A stretch of DNA of 64,000 nt from assembly GCA_037952775.1 (NCBI GenBank), contig JBANAY010000003.1, positions 2,480,001 to 2,544,000 on the forward strand, given 5' to 3'. The position numbers and the translations under genes are program-made. Shown piece after piece: positions 46,114 to 58,089 of the stretch (positions within the stretch are counted from its first letter, which is position 1; every line of letters begins with the position of its first letter). The notes beneath the pieces were generated by a model. The model did no database searches. It saw only the letters and a program-made list of their open reading frames with translations, and was not told where the DNA came from. Source of the DNA: Clonostachys chloroleuca (lineage: Eukaryota > Ascomycota > Sordariomycetes > Hypocreales > Bionectriaceae).

Positions 46114-47593
46114 TGAACGGGACCCCAATGAGCTTCCAGGGCCCTGTGTTTTTTTTTTTTTTCGGTACCAGAGAGGCGTCGTGAAGAGTGACCTTGCGGG
46201 CTGTGGAAATCGGGATGGGCTAGGGAAGGTGCAAACTGGATGACGACAAGCTCCAACGGCACGACAACGAATTGAGACCTTTGGAAAACGAAGAATTAAA
46301 AAACAACAACCGCTGGTGTTAGTATATCAATCAACAGACATTTCCGAACCCATCAATTCTCCATACACGTGGTGCTCGCTGGGAACTCGAAGCCAACACG
46401 GGGGTAGCGCTGTCTTTAAACGGTTTATAGAAATGGTCGTAGAATGACGCTAAGGTCGTCGCCATCGAAACCACTTGACGCGCTTTCGCGTAAATTTGGC
46501 GCCCCACGACGCGCTACCATGAATCTGCACCGCCACACCGCCAAACTCTCGGAATTGCGTACATGGTCCTGCTGACTCACCCGAGGCTAGTGAGCAGTTG
46601 CACTTGACTCGGGCCAAGACAAGTGGGTGCCAAAAAATAGGCAACACAAGGGTCTTTCCCATAACTCCAAAATGCTCACACACTGGGTACTTCGATGAAG
46701 TAGGTCTCAATATTCAAGGACTATTGTTTAATGAGAATAAGATCTAGAGTGTCAAGAAAAATAAGCATTACAATCTGGACTATTAGTTGTGTTTAATGCC
46801 AGAGTTCTTTACTGTGTACGTAGATGGACTTAGCGGTCCCTTGTCTTCTGACGCCCTCAGTCTCCACAGGCGATGTCGAGTTAATGTCCCGCGAATCTGC
46901 ATCCCGGGCCAGATACTCGGAACAGATCACCAGCAGCAACTACCAAACCGGAAGGCAGGGGAAGGCTGTAAGAGGCGAAACCTTGAATTTTGCATCATGG
47001 GGCCCCCACAACAATGCAATTGGAGTGGTTGATACTACATTCTGGCATTCTGAAACGGTCTTACTAAAGTAACGTCACAAGGCCACGCAAGTCGCAGATG
47101 GAGCCACGGCGACAATGCGAATCGCTTCGTTCAGTAGCTCAAGTCGTGGATCATCAGACACAGGTGCCCGCGTGGGTGTATGTGTAACAAAATCTTTGAT
47201 TTCTAGCGAATGGCTATCTCTCCATGCTGCGTATCAACGAGGGTATCATCCGGTTTCTTCGAGCCTCTCCTCTCCCGCCCCAACCCAAAATCTTTCCACA
47301 AGTCCAATAAAAATTACCCAAACCTGCCCACCTCAGGACATTCAACCGACACTTTTAGAAGAAACATGTTATTGTAGTGAGAGGAACTTTGTCGTAGACA
47401 AGGGTATCCAGACCCTTTGAAATTGGTGTATCAAAGTGTCCTGCACACGCTATGTGAAACAATAGACAAATCAGAACGCCATAAAATGCAATGCTCTCCA
47501 GCCAAAAGCAAAAACCATAAAAAGCAACAAGAAGTGACCAGCCAGGGGATAGGCTGTGCAATATGTAGGGAGATTTGTTCTGTAGCCGAGTAA
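46114..47593. other. Upstream region of CAF-1 large subunit gene
   Basis: 1.48 kb without a supported gene, between two minus-strand genes. It contains a T-run at about 46150-46162, and three ACGCG cores with a TTTGGCGC element at 46478-46513. Confidence 0.6.
46478..46513. promoter_or_regulatory. Cluster of three ACGCG cores with a TTTGGCGC element before CAF-1
   Basis: ACGCG at 46478-46482, complement CGCGT at 46487-46491, and ACGCG at 46509-46513, with an E2F-like TTTGGCGC at 46495-46502 between them. This lies 365-400 bases before the CAF-1 start on the minus strand. These are the core elements of G1/S promoters; binding is inferred. Confidence 0.55.
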
Positions 47594-48631
47594 TTAATCG
47601 GGGTTGGCGATATAAAGGCGTTGGGACGTGAGGGTGCTTGTTCGTTCATCGACGCTGCCACGTCTTCTAAGCTCTTCAGGATTCTTGACACTCTTCTCCC
47701 TGGTCAGGGTAGCGTGCATCAAAGAATTCGCTGCGAGTCGCGGGGCAACAGACAGTTCAGCCACATTGTCAGCACGCTCGGCACTACTGCCACTATGCGT
47801 GCTGCGAGCTTTGCCGCTGGCTGCATCGTCCCTCACGATCGACGCAGGACGATCGTCGACCAGACTTCCGGATCGCTCAGGGGTGTCATTCGGGCTCTGT
47901 CGTTTGCCGCTGAAACTACCGTGGCCCCCGGAAGTTCTGTATGGGATACCACGGCGACCGCTGGCAATGCTGTTCCGGCCACTGCTATTCGTCCTGCGGT
48001 GTTGAGAACGAGCCATGGGTTCGTCGTCGCTGCTCTCTCCCTCAACCTCGGTAGCGAGTAGGCGAAGAGGGACACCGCCCACACCGACATGGTTCTCGCC
48101 AGGGGTGAGTCCTACAACCTGATTCTTGGCATGGGCCCGGACCTTGCCGCCGGCTTTTGCGGAGCTCATACCAGTGCTGGTACGACTGCCTGCTCGGACG
48201 ACTTCAAGATTTGCTCGCTTCTTGGCAGCTCGCTGCTGTGCAGTCAAACGGGGATCTTCATACTGCGCCCGATCGCACCACACTGTCGCCTTTTGTTTGC
48301 GTAGCAGAGCAACGTAGCCACCGCCCTGGGGCATGATGCTTGTTGCGCCGCCCGAACGGTTGGATCCTGAGCGTTGCAGGTCTGACACGGAATTTTGTCG
48401 GTAGGCGGCAGGTGGAGGTATGCTCGATGAGGTGCTTATCGTATTGACGGACGAGGAGCGACGGGAATGCTGTTGGATCGGCTGAGCAAGATGCTGCGGT
48501 ATCGGTGCCTGCTGCATCGGGTAGCCTGGCTGGGCAGGGAAAACATTTGAGGAGGTGGTGCGCGTGCGGGAGTGAGCATAGGAAGGCGGGCCCGGCTCCA
48601 GAGGCTTTCGCCGGATCTGTGGTTGCAGCAT
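47594..48631 (-). CDS. Conserved fungal hypothetical protein, Ser/Arg-rich with GGYVALLRKQKATVWCDRAQ block
   Basis: A single exon of 345 residues opening MLQPQIRRKPLEPG. The first about 100 residues are Pro/Gln/Ser-rich. Then comes the best-preserved block, GGYVALLRKQKATVWCDRAQ followed by YEDPRLTAQQRAAKKRANLEV, with a basic helix. Next is a segment NQVVGLTPGENHVGVGGVPLRLLATEVEGESSDDE, and a Ser/Arg-rich tail. I recognise the block as typical of unnamed proteins in filamentous ascomycetes but know no function. Many Ser-Pro and Arg-X-X-Ser sites suggest phosphorylation. It is on the same strand as CAF-1, 1.5 kb away, and not clearly co-regulated. Confidence 0.7.
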   Translation of the reverse strand: MLQPQIRRKPLEPGPPSYAHSRTRTTSSNVFPAQPGYPMQQAPIPQHLAQPIQQHSRRSSSVNTISTSSSIPPPAAYRQNSVSDLQRSGSNRSGGATSIMPQGGGYVALLRKQKATVWCDRAQYEDPRLTAQQRAAKKRANLEVVRAGSRTSTGMSSAKAGGKVRAHAKNQVVGLTPGENHVGVGGVPLRLLATEVEGESSDDEPMARSQHRRTNSSGRNSIASGRRGIPYRTSGGHGSFSGKRQSPNDTPERSGSLVDDRPASIVRDDAASGKARSTHSGSSAERADNVAELSVAPRLAANSLMHATLTREKSVKNPEELRRRGSVDERTSTLTSQRLYIANPD

Positions 48632-51600
48632 TTCGTGACCAACTGGGTAGGTGGATATTCAAAGCACGGCAATTCTCTCTATCCCCGACCAGATGAATGG
48701 CGGGCTGAGAGCCGGTGCTAGGTATGTATACTGGTGTATCAAAAATGCACAGTGAACTCGGCCGCAAAAGAAAGCAAAAAGGGCGAGCCCGAGGAGTTTT
48801 GGAGGTGGGTGGAGGGAAAATGGCCGAACTCCCAGTGGTGCCTAGAAGAAGAAAGGGGAGCCCCGACCGCCAAGTCGACGATATGGTCAGACAGCCAGGG
48901 ACCGAGTACAAAACTGTGTCGGATGGTACGGTTCTCGTAGGCGATCCCCGGAACAATAGCAGGGGAGCGAAATAAAGCGCTGTGGTGGTGGCAGAGCGGT
49001 TGAGCAGAGCAGAGTAGAAGACAAGGCTCGGTCTGGAAAGGCTGAGGTCTAAGTATTTACGGCAACTTGGGGCCAAGAGGGACGTGCTAGAGCCCCAGTC
49101 CAACGTTGCATGGGCCGGCCGTCTAAGGTAGGTTGGCCTTGACTCTTCATGCAGTCCTGCGCTACGCTACCTAACGCTGGGCTTGGCCGCGCACCTTCAG
49201 TGGCCTGAGGGGCTTTGCTGCCCCGCTATGGGGCAGGGGGGCGTCAGTGCCTTCTTCACAGCTGAATGGGCGTCGTCGGCCAATCACAGGGCCACGGCGG
49301 CTGCGCAGGTGTTGATGTAATCCCTCGACTGCCCATCTTACCAGTGCAGTCCCATTATGTACGAGTTTTTTTCCTGGGCTTGGCAGATAGATCTCCATCC
49401 ACGGCCTTTCCTGGCGCCCCGCAAAGATCCCGATGGCGTCACAACAGCCAGCCCGATGACATGACACGGTTTTGTCCATGCCAGCCATTGTGCTCGGTCC
49501 AACTGTCAAACAGACTAGTCGGTTCAGCTCCTCGGGGTGAGACTCGGTGCTCGACTCAACCCAAATGCATGTAGGGCCGGCATAGGTCCATAGTGTGCGG
49601 CTGGGCCCCAGGTAATACGCTCAATGGCCAGGACACACGTACATAAGCCGCTGTGCCGCTAAAGCTGAGCTCCTAGGGGCAACGTGCCTGCGGATCTTGA
49701 TGGGGGTAATCCTATTGAGAGGCAACAGACCATCCCATCCGTCTGCATGTACCCAGTCTGCAGTCTGCAGTCGTGCGCTGATCCAATGGGCCGCAGCAAA
49801 CACACAACATGCCCGTCCTCACCGGGGAACGGTGAATTGGCCTGGCCTCGCACCGCGATGTGCAGCTGACGACTAACTCGTTCTGATTGTTGATTTGCGT
49901 ACATTCATTACATGTCCTCCACCCGCCAGCGGCTTGGCATCGCGCGTAAGCGGCTCCCTGTCAAGCTAAACAAGCCATTCTCGCCGGGCTCAGAGCTACC
50001 CGGACAGAGAGCGAAATCCAGCTTGCCCTCTCTTATCGGCACTTGCGGTGCCAATTGCATCTTCGCCCATGCGATCACTTCATCTCCACAGACTGTCTCG
50101 ACTATCGCGCTATTGCCAATGGGACGAATGAGGGAATGTGCAGGGCGAGGACGGCGCCAAATCTGAATCATCCCTCCAATTAACCACTCGACTTTCTCAT
50201 CACCGCAACATGCAATTCTCAGCATGCGACTGTTCTACCTGGGCCACATATGCATACATCATGCAACAGCAGTGCACTGCATCTGCAAAGGGAACCCCGA
50301 CAAGCTGCCCTGTCTGGAGCAGGTGAGAAACAACCTTGCCAAAGCTCCCGCTTTCACACTAGGCCAATGCACCATCGCAGCTGAGACTATTGTCCCTCGT
50401 CCAACTGATTGGACGACAGTTCGAGCTCGCAGGCATCTGCTCCGATGTCCTGACAGCTACTACGGTAGCGACATGAATTAGCCTGGGTGGTTTTGTTCCG
50501 GCCGGCTCGTCTAATAATCACCTCAGCATTATAAGCCGGGAGTTAACCCATTTTTCGCCGTCCCACCAACTGGCGGACCCCGGGCGGTGATAGTTTAGAG
50601 TCTCATCAGCCCATCGTAAGCCCCTCAACCGAATGTGTAATAATGAACACACTTCCGACCGATGCTAGTGGGTGTTCTGGACTCATGCGGCATCAGCCTA
50701 TCCGGGTTGGCCGGCTTGCACATTTTTCGACTAGACGGACGCCAATTTTCTGCCAGATGGCTGCCATGACCCTCTCTATTAGCAACGCTCTCCCAATAGT
50801 CTGCCCTACGGTGAATTCTCCTTCGGCGATCAGATCTCACAGGGCTGGCTGGCTGCCCAACGTGCTTACTCGGTGTGGCGGGCTACGTATTGCTCGCAAA
50901 ACCCGGTTTTTCCCCCAGGCATAGCAATGCTCCCCAGGCTCTCTCATCTTCAGTGATCACTCAATCTCCATCCGTGTTTTATCATCTCAAACAGGGAAGC
51001 AGCTGGATGGTTTGATCACGATCCATGGCTTCAGATAGGTAATGATTGACGCCAGATCAGCAAGCATTCTGGGGAACAAAGCTCCAGGTCGCTTATTGCC
51101 CCAGCGAGCTAAAAAGTTGGAAGCTTTGCAACGAATGAGCACATGGTGGTGCCATTCACGAGAAGGTTTGGCGCGCCGATAGATTGTGATAGCTCATCTC
51201 ACTGTTATTTTAGTTCTGTTCTTCTTGGCACACTCTGGCGGCCAGCTCACCGACGGCGGAGCAAAGGATTTGGCTACGTGTAGATAACAAGTGCAGGTTT
51301 TCGCGACTATACCGGAGACATTATTACTGGTATTATTACCACCGTGACCAGGGCCAGCAATCAATACGTCCTGCTGGTTCCTTGGAACTGGTAGCACAAT
51401 GTTACACTAACTCCATGATACCATCCTTGGCTCCCTGCTTTGATCGAAACCGGATTTGGCGACTACGCTTACAGGCAAAACCTTGTTACGACGGTTGGCT
51501 CGAGGGCGCATTAGTGTGAGGACAAAGGAGGGATTAAAAAAGTTACAACAGAGCAGAGCGAGAGGAGATGCCAGGACGAGTGATGAGCGCAGCGCCACAT

Positions 51601-52935
51601 GGAGCGCCCAAAAATCCCACCTAGCAGCGCGGATGGGCCGATTGCTTTTACCGAGCTGCACATGCAAGATGGGCTTGCATTGGGCGTTTGCAACCGATGC
51701 ACAACGGTCAATTGATTGACAGGATCCCATCCCAAACTCGCACATGCCGCCCGTCGTTGAAGCCGGGGAAACGGTTGGGTGGGATCGATCATCATGACTT
51801 CATCGACCTCGAAGCGGGTATCCCCAAGGAAACCGTCTCTCCACAGATTAGCGACCCGGCTAATAAACACGAATCTCCAGTCTTTATCTAACGCCATGGC
51901 TCACAGTCTAATTAGCTCGTACAGCACCAGGTCGATACTTTCCGGTCGTCCACCCCGAGAACACCTAATGATTTATTACACGGCTCGCATTCAGCGCGGA
52001 GTTGCCGTTTGGTGTCGCCGAATTGATGTGACCCTTTCTTTGGGAGACGGCCGCCCCCCGATTTTGCTTGTGCTACATTACATCCCTTGTCTCCATCGAG
52101 CATCGGCTCGTGTGGTTGGTTGCCCTTTTTGTTCTGCAATGCCGCGAGGAATTCTGTGTTTCCTTGTTTCGTAGCTCCACAACGGGAAGCATAGATAAGC
52201 GCATGTAGCTCATCATGTAATTCCCAACTCTCTAAACAAGTAGATGGTACATGGCAAATGCTCTGGCTATTGCTTTGATTTGCTGCAAGGGTATTCGGCA
52301 CTGCCTCTACGGAGCTCATATTAATTTGTACTTAGCGTCGCAGGAAGCTTTTCAAACATATATAGCTGTAAATTTACGGATCCTCTGAATGTTATCCCTT
52401 CTTGAATACTAAAATCTAAGACCCTTCCCACCTCTTAATCATCCTGCGTGCAATAGTTCTCACACCACTTGCAGTGGGTATTAATAACCTTTTGAGCGAT
52501 TGAGAGATCCTACTCACAGGACACAGCGTCGGAGCGCTTTTCTGCCTTCTTGCAGCAACTCGAGCTCTTGAGTAGGCAGTATGAGAAGTTGCAGTCGTAA
52601 TGCATATATTGTGTTGTCGGCCACACATGGCTAGTATGTACCCCCGGGGTCTCGTTGTAGTAGTCCGTTTTCTATACTAGTCCCCGTGATATCCAGATTG
52701 ATAGTTTGGTCTTCTTCGTGAGTCGGAGGTGACAGAGGCAAATTCATATGTATGCCGCACTATTAAGACCAACGTAGTAGTAACCCATGGCGGAGATGGA
52801 TTTTGAGATCTAGAGAGAGGACGCATGTGTTTCGCAAAGAACCTATTCAAGATAGTAGCTTGACGGTCAGTCCCTAGAATAATACTTCTCTTCTTGATGC
52901 TATTCCACGGTAGGCTCTACCTAGATCTTGTCTGC
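48632..52935. other. 4.3-kb stretch without supported gene
   Basis: The first few hundred bases should hold the promoter and leader of the preceding minus-strand gene. Elsewhere short frames overlap on both strands. One minus-strand frame of 128 codons (51897-51511) has a genuine ATG but no recognisable domain. No transposon ends or repeats were seen. Confidence 0.5.
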
Positions 52936-53211
52936 TCAAGAAGGTTGAGGGCATCTAGCTTTGCAATCGCAGCAAACTTCTTCGGAATAAACTGTCTCGA
53001 TCCTCAAGTGGTGGCATTTTATGATGCTGCCATCATGAGCCCTGTCCGCATGGGGACATTTACTGACCAGTTCCATCTCGCAGTGGAACAGCGTGTGACC
53101 TTTGTGTTCAGGCCGACGCAGATGACGGCAACAGACCTCGCGGGCAAAAGGACAGTCCGAGTTTGCGCGTGCACATGGACACCAATGCGTTAAGTGACGG
53201 AATTCACACAT
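52936..53211 (-). CDS. Possible small Cys/His-rich protein
   Basis: An ATG-initiated frame of 91 codons opening MCEFRHLTHWCPC. It has 15 Cys and 8 His, in patterns such as CPCARANSDCPFAREVCCRH and EEVCCDCKARC. The high Cys content, CxC and CCxC ends, and the lack of a signal peptide recall the many small unnamed intracellular Cys-rich proteins of Fusarium and its allies that are probably zinc-binding. There is no overlap with another supported gene. It could be a chance frame; support rests on the Cys spacing alone. Confidence 0.4.
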   Translation of the reverse strand: MCEFRHLTHWCPCARANSDCPFAREVCCRHLRRPEHKGHTLFHCEMELVSKCPHADRAHDGSIIKCHHLRIETVYSEEVCCDCKARCPQPS

Positions 53212-54406
53212 CGTTTCAGCTGGAGGTTGTAGTGGCTGTCTTGGAAGCTTTTGTTATGGATATTGTTGTTTTCAGTTGCTTGTTTTTGAATGATGTTGAA
53301 CTCTGTCCTGGTTGCAATTGTACTACCGAGCAACAGACAGATGTTTATATCGACCAGGTTTCAGCCACGAACTCCTACCTAAGAGTGGTCCTCAAATAGG
53401 ACTGGCAGCGAACAACAAGCAAAGCGCTTGTAGTCTTGTCAACAAGAGGCTCACCTTCCCCATCCTAGTATGAACAGAATGATTGAGCTTTGAGCTGGAG
53501 TCATCACGAGTGTGCATGAAGAGAGTTCTGGAACATGAGGGCTTGTGTGCCCACAACGGCGCTTTGCTACGCTTTACTGTCCCCATTGTATCTAACTTCC
53601 AGGCACAGATGGAAACAACGGGGAATTTGGACAAAGCGTTCATAAAGAGTTCATTGAAGCTCTGCAGCACCAATGAAACGGACTGAGTTACACGCTGACT
53701 CACCCCCCAAGATGGCCGTTGTCGGACGGTTAAACGAATAAGGTGCCGTGGATTGAATTAGCGGGAGCACGAACTCATTAGCGTCCATGACGAGTAGAAA
53801 CGAGCGATGGTCAATATCAGGTGGAATGGACAGAAACCCGCGAGATGGACTCGCAGAAAGTCGAGTCGGCGATAAGAACAGGGTGAACTGTGTCGCGGGT
53901 GCAGATAGCTTGATCTCACGCCTTGTAGGCCGCAATTGGCATTCCTAAAGCGGCAGTCATCACGGCCAGGGAGCAGGCTCAGCAGCTTCCCGCCCGTCTG
54001 ACAGGGCATCCTGACGTCAAATCGTTCCAAATCCATTTAGCTAGCAGCAAGGGTAAAAGGGGGTCTTGGGCTGTCCCCGTCGGGCACGTTTTCCATCCAA
54101 CGCCTCCCACAGGCTCAACGACGAGAGCACAGAATTCCTGGAAACTTTTTTTGATTCACCCGATCCTCCGCAACCGATTCGTTCGTCTGCCCCCCGGCTT
54201 GGAGACGCAACAACCCCAGTCTCCCGTGTCTAAGACTGGTCTCTGCACGCGCATGCCAGGTCGTGGTGATCCCTTCTTCCAGTCAGCCCCCGGCGTCGGA
54301 TTGGTGCCGACGAGTATAAATCTAATTCTCAGCTGAGCCGAACTCTCGGGCCTGTGCCGTGGTGGTCAAGCCTCCGATGCTGGGATCGGCCGGCAAGGCT
54401 TAAGCC
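53212..54406. other. Upstream region of the SYG1-like gene
   Basis: No supported gene. It carries the promoter and leader of the SPX-EXS gene; no decisive TATA box was seen. Short frames on both strands lack domains. Confidence 0.5.
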
Positions 54407-57400
54407 ATGAAGTTTGCGAAGGAGCTTGAGCGAGAAGCTGTTCCAGGTACGTCGTGCATCGCCACTCTAGTCTGGCCCAGCGCCATGTCTTGCGACGCGC
54501 CCTTCTTTTCTGTCTCTAAGACAAGTTAAAGAGAACATCGCAACCGTATTCAGACCGCTCATGATAATCTGCAGAATGGCGCATCAAGTATCTCAACTAC
54601 AAGGCCGGCAAGAAACATGTAAAGGCGGTGGCTAGAGCCATCAACCGTGCCACCGGCACTCCACGAAGCCTTGGACCACGGACGCCAACGCAACACTTCT
54701 TCACACCGTCGATGGGCGCGAGACGAGATTTCGAAAGCAAGAGTAAAAAAGAGGATGGAAGTCCGCATCGCAACCAGCCAAATGGTAGCTCGCATCGCGA
54801 TGGCACACAGTCGGCGCCAATTCCTACAGCCAAGAGGAGGGAGGACGAATCATTGACACAGGACGGGAACAGCTTCCAGTATGGGAGCTTCGTGGCGACG
54901 CCTCCTGCGACGGAGTCTCCTCTACAGCTGCAGAAGACTGCTACGTTTGAACTGCCCGGGCCAGCCATGCGTCAATCAACTTCGTCTATCCAGGATGACT
55001 GGGACAAGCCGCGAGAAAAGACTCCCACCGGCAAGTATACCATGCGCAGGAGCTTGTCGGATGGTCCTATGGAACACCCTGTCGATAAACAGCCCACGTC
55101 CAAGCCTCCCCCAAAGCGTTCAACTACGGCTTTCCTTCCACGAAGTCCGTCCCAACACCGACGCATGTTCTCGATGGCAAGATCGGAGACCGCAATGGGT
55201 ACTCTGGACGCGGTCCGTCAGAGAGAGGCCGAGCTCTATGCTTTCATGGACTCCGAATTGGACAAGGTTGAGACATTCTACAAAATGAAGGAGGAGCAGG
55301 CTGGGGAAAGGCTGGCCCTGTTAAAGGAACAGCTGCACGAGATGCGAAATCGGCGCATCCAGGAGATTGCTGAGTCTCGCCAAGATGGCCAACACAAGCA
55401 CAACGGAATACCTCTAGTTCCTGAAGGCGGACCGCAAGCGAACGATTGGGTTGGTCCTATCAAGGCTAAAATGTTCCGCCCAGGCCCAAACTCCAAGGCC
55501 CTTCAGAATATGACAGCCACCCCACACATCTCCGCCCTCAGTTCGGGTGATGCAGCGAGAGATTATATTCGACGTCCCAAAGCCGACGACGTGTCATATC
55601 GCACCGCAAAGCACAAACTGAAGCTGGCTCTGCAGGAATTCTATCGCGGCCTCGAGCTACTTAAGTCGTATGCCATGATGAACCGCACAGCATTCCGAAA
55701 GCTCAACAAGAAGTTTGATAAGGCCGTCAACGCCAGACCTCCCCTCCGTTACATAAATGAGAAAGTCAGGCCCTCATGGTTCGTCCAGAGTGATGTTCTC
55801 GAGGGCCATATCAAGACTGTTGAAGACTTGTACGCTCGTTACTTTGAGCGCGGCAACCACAAGCTAGCAGCCGGTAAGCTTCGGAGCCTGAACAAGAAGC
55901 ACGACGATAAAGCAGGCAGTTCGTTCCAAAATGGCTTCCTGATCGGGACGGGAGTCGTCTTCACTGTCCAAGCTGTCGTTTATGCTGCCGCCCTTCTGTC
56001 CCACGATGACGAGGAGGTCCGCACACAAACCAGTTATCTCATGCAAATATACGGAGGTTACCTTCTAGCGCTGCTTCTTTTCTCGCTTTTCTGCTTAAAC
56101 TGCATGATATGGACAAGAAACAAGATCAACTATCCCTTTATTTTCGAATTCGACCAGCGTCATAATCTTCACTGGACTCATTTAGCTGAGTTTCCCAGCT
56201 TCTTTTTTCTCATATTTGGCATCGTCTCTTGGGCCAATTTCAGTAGATATGGGCCTGAATCGTTCTATATATATTACCCCATTGTCCTAATTACATTTAC
56301 CGCGATTATACTCTTCCTTCCACTTCCCTTCATAGCATATAGGAGCCGGAGATGGTTTGCATATTCACACGTGAGTACACCCACCGTCATTCACAAGAGA
56401 ACCCTAACTGACCATTTGTTTCTTTCCAGTGGCGTCTGTTACTAGCTGGTCTATATCCCGTCGAATTCAGAGACTTCTTTCTGGGCGATATATACTGTTC
56501 TCTGACATACGCTACAGCGGTAGGTGTTACTGAGGGCCTCCAGCCCTGCCCCTATTTAGCCAAGTCAAACCCCGTTTACTGACAGCCACCTAGAATATTG
56601 AGCTTTTCTTCTGTCTCTATGCCCGCGGCTGGGACAGCCCCGACCAATGCAACTCGAATCATTCTCGCCTCATGGGCTTCCTCACTGCCCTGCCGCCAAT
56701 CTGGCGTTTCCTGCAGTGTCTCCGGCGTTACTACGACACCAGGAACGTTTTCCCGCACCTGGCCAACGGTGGAAAATACACAATGTCCATCATGGCTGCC
56801 GTCACGCTGTCGATGTATCGCATAGATAATACCAGGCAAAAGCTAGCGCTGTTCATCACCTTTTCCCTACTGAATAGCATCTACTGCTGTACGTAACCCC
56901 GGAGCCTCTCCCAGATCACATCCAGCTAACATGAACCAACACAAAGCCATCTGGGATCTGTTCATGGATTTCTCCCTCCTTCAAGCCGGCGCCCGGCACG
57001 TCGGCCTACGAGACATCCTCGCCCTGAAGAAGCGATGGCCCTACTACTCCATCATAGTCCTCGACCCTATCATCAGGTTCGCCTGGATCTTCTACGCCAT
57101 CTTCACCCACGACAGGCAGCACTCGACGCTCTGCTCCTTCTTCGTCGCCTTCGCCGAGGTCCTCCGCCGCGGCATGTGGACCTGCTTCCGCGTCGAGAAC
57201 GAGCACTGCGGCAACGTCTCCCAGTACAAGGCCTCGCGCGACGTGCCCCTCCCCTACACCATGGAGCCTCTCATGGACCGGCCCAGCACCGACGTCGAGG
57301 GCGACGGCGACGGCCTGCACCCTCTGCCCCCCTCCCAGCAGCAGCAGCCAACCCCGGCCGTCGCCGCCCCCGAGGCCGGCCAGGTCACGGGAAGCTCCAC

Positions 57401-57665
57401 CGCCGTCACGAGCACCATCGGCGGCGCCCTCCGCCGCAGAGACACGACCGCCTACAGCGTGTCCAAACTGCTGGCCGAGGCGCACAAGCAGGACTTTGAG
57501 AAGAAGCGCAAGTCGCCCGAGCAGGTCGCCCAGGAGGCGGTCGACCGGCACAACGGCCCCAGCGACGACGATGACGACGATGACGACGAGGACAGCGTTT
57601 TCGACGTGTCCGAGGCCGAGTCGAGGAGGCGGACGGGGGACGTCACGCCCGAGTCCCAAGTCTAG
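54407..57665 (+). CDS. SYG1: SPX-EXS membrane protein, SYG1/XPR1-like
   Basis: Five exons, 54407-54446, 54575-56370, 56430-56519, 56594-56888 and 56947-57665; introns of 128, 59, 74 and 58 bases. The product has 979 residues. The N-terminus MKFAKELEREAVPEWRIKYL with a Lys-rich KAGKKHVKAV opens the SPX domain, which binds inositol pyrophosphates. About 175 low-complexity residues interrupt it before REAELYAFMDSELDKVETFY and SYRTAKHKLKLALQEFYRGLELL...FRKLNKKFDK. Membrane helices begin at about 464. The EXS domain follows with RFLQCLRRYYDTRN, NSIYCSIWDLFMDFSLLQ and RVENEHCGNVSQYKASRDVPLP. The tail has an Asp run. XPR1 relatives export phosphate; yeast Syg1 was found through G-protein signalling. 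The first exon encodes only 13 residues, but the SPX motif makes it certain. Confidence 0.9.
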
Positions 57666-58089
57666 CACTAGGGACGTACTAGGGATGTGTGATTTAAGGT
57701 TAAAAATTGAGTGTTTGGGTTTGGTTGAATGCATTTCAAGGCGGAATGAATAAAATGGGGTTACTGAGCGTTATATATGAAGTTTAGCTAGCTTAGTTTA
57801 GAGTTGAGCCCAGGATACCACAGCATGGGATCAGCGTCTATAATCAAATGAAATGGGGAGGAGTTTTCTTTGGAGAATCAATCAAGGTTGGTCTAAACCT
57901 ATCCCAGACTATCCTATTCTCTACCCGTGTATCTGTCTAGATCCAAAAAATGCTAAGCCTGGAAACTGTAAACCTGCTCTAAGATATTCTGAAAAGGAGC
58001 ATCTATAACAACATGAGCCAATACTACACCTGGCAAGCCCGTGTGGGACAAGCCGAACAAAAACTCCAGAAATGCTGGTGGGACATGAT
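57666..58089. other. Intergenic region between converging genes
   Basis: AT-rich 3' flanks of SYG1 (+) and the M18 aminopeptidase (-), including AATAAAA at about 57747-57754. No gene is seen. Confidence 0.6.

Noticed and set aside
48258..49103. 281-codon minus-strand frame upstream of and overlapping the conserved hypothetical gene
   Set aside because: It overlaps the start of the supported gene in another frame and its composition looks like frame-shifted coding or leader DNA.
51511..51897. 128-codon minus-strand frame with true ATG
   Set aside because: No homology recognised and the C-terminal half looks random; left unannotated pending expression data.
57006..57734. 242-codon minus-strand frame opposite the last SYG1 exon
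   Set aside because: A consequence of the extreme G/C third-position bias of SYG1 exon 5 on the other strand.
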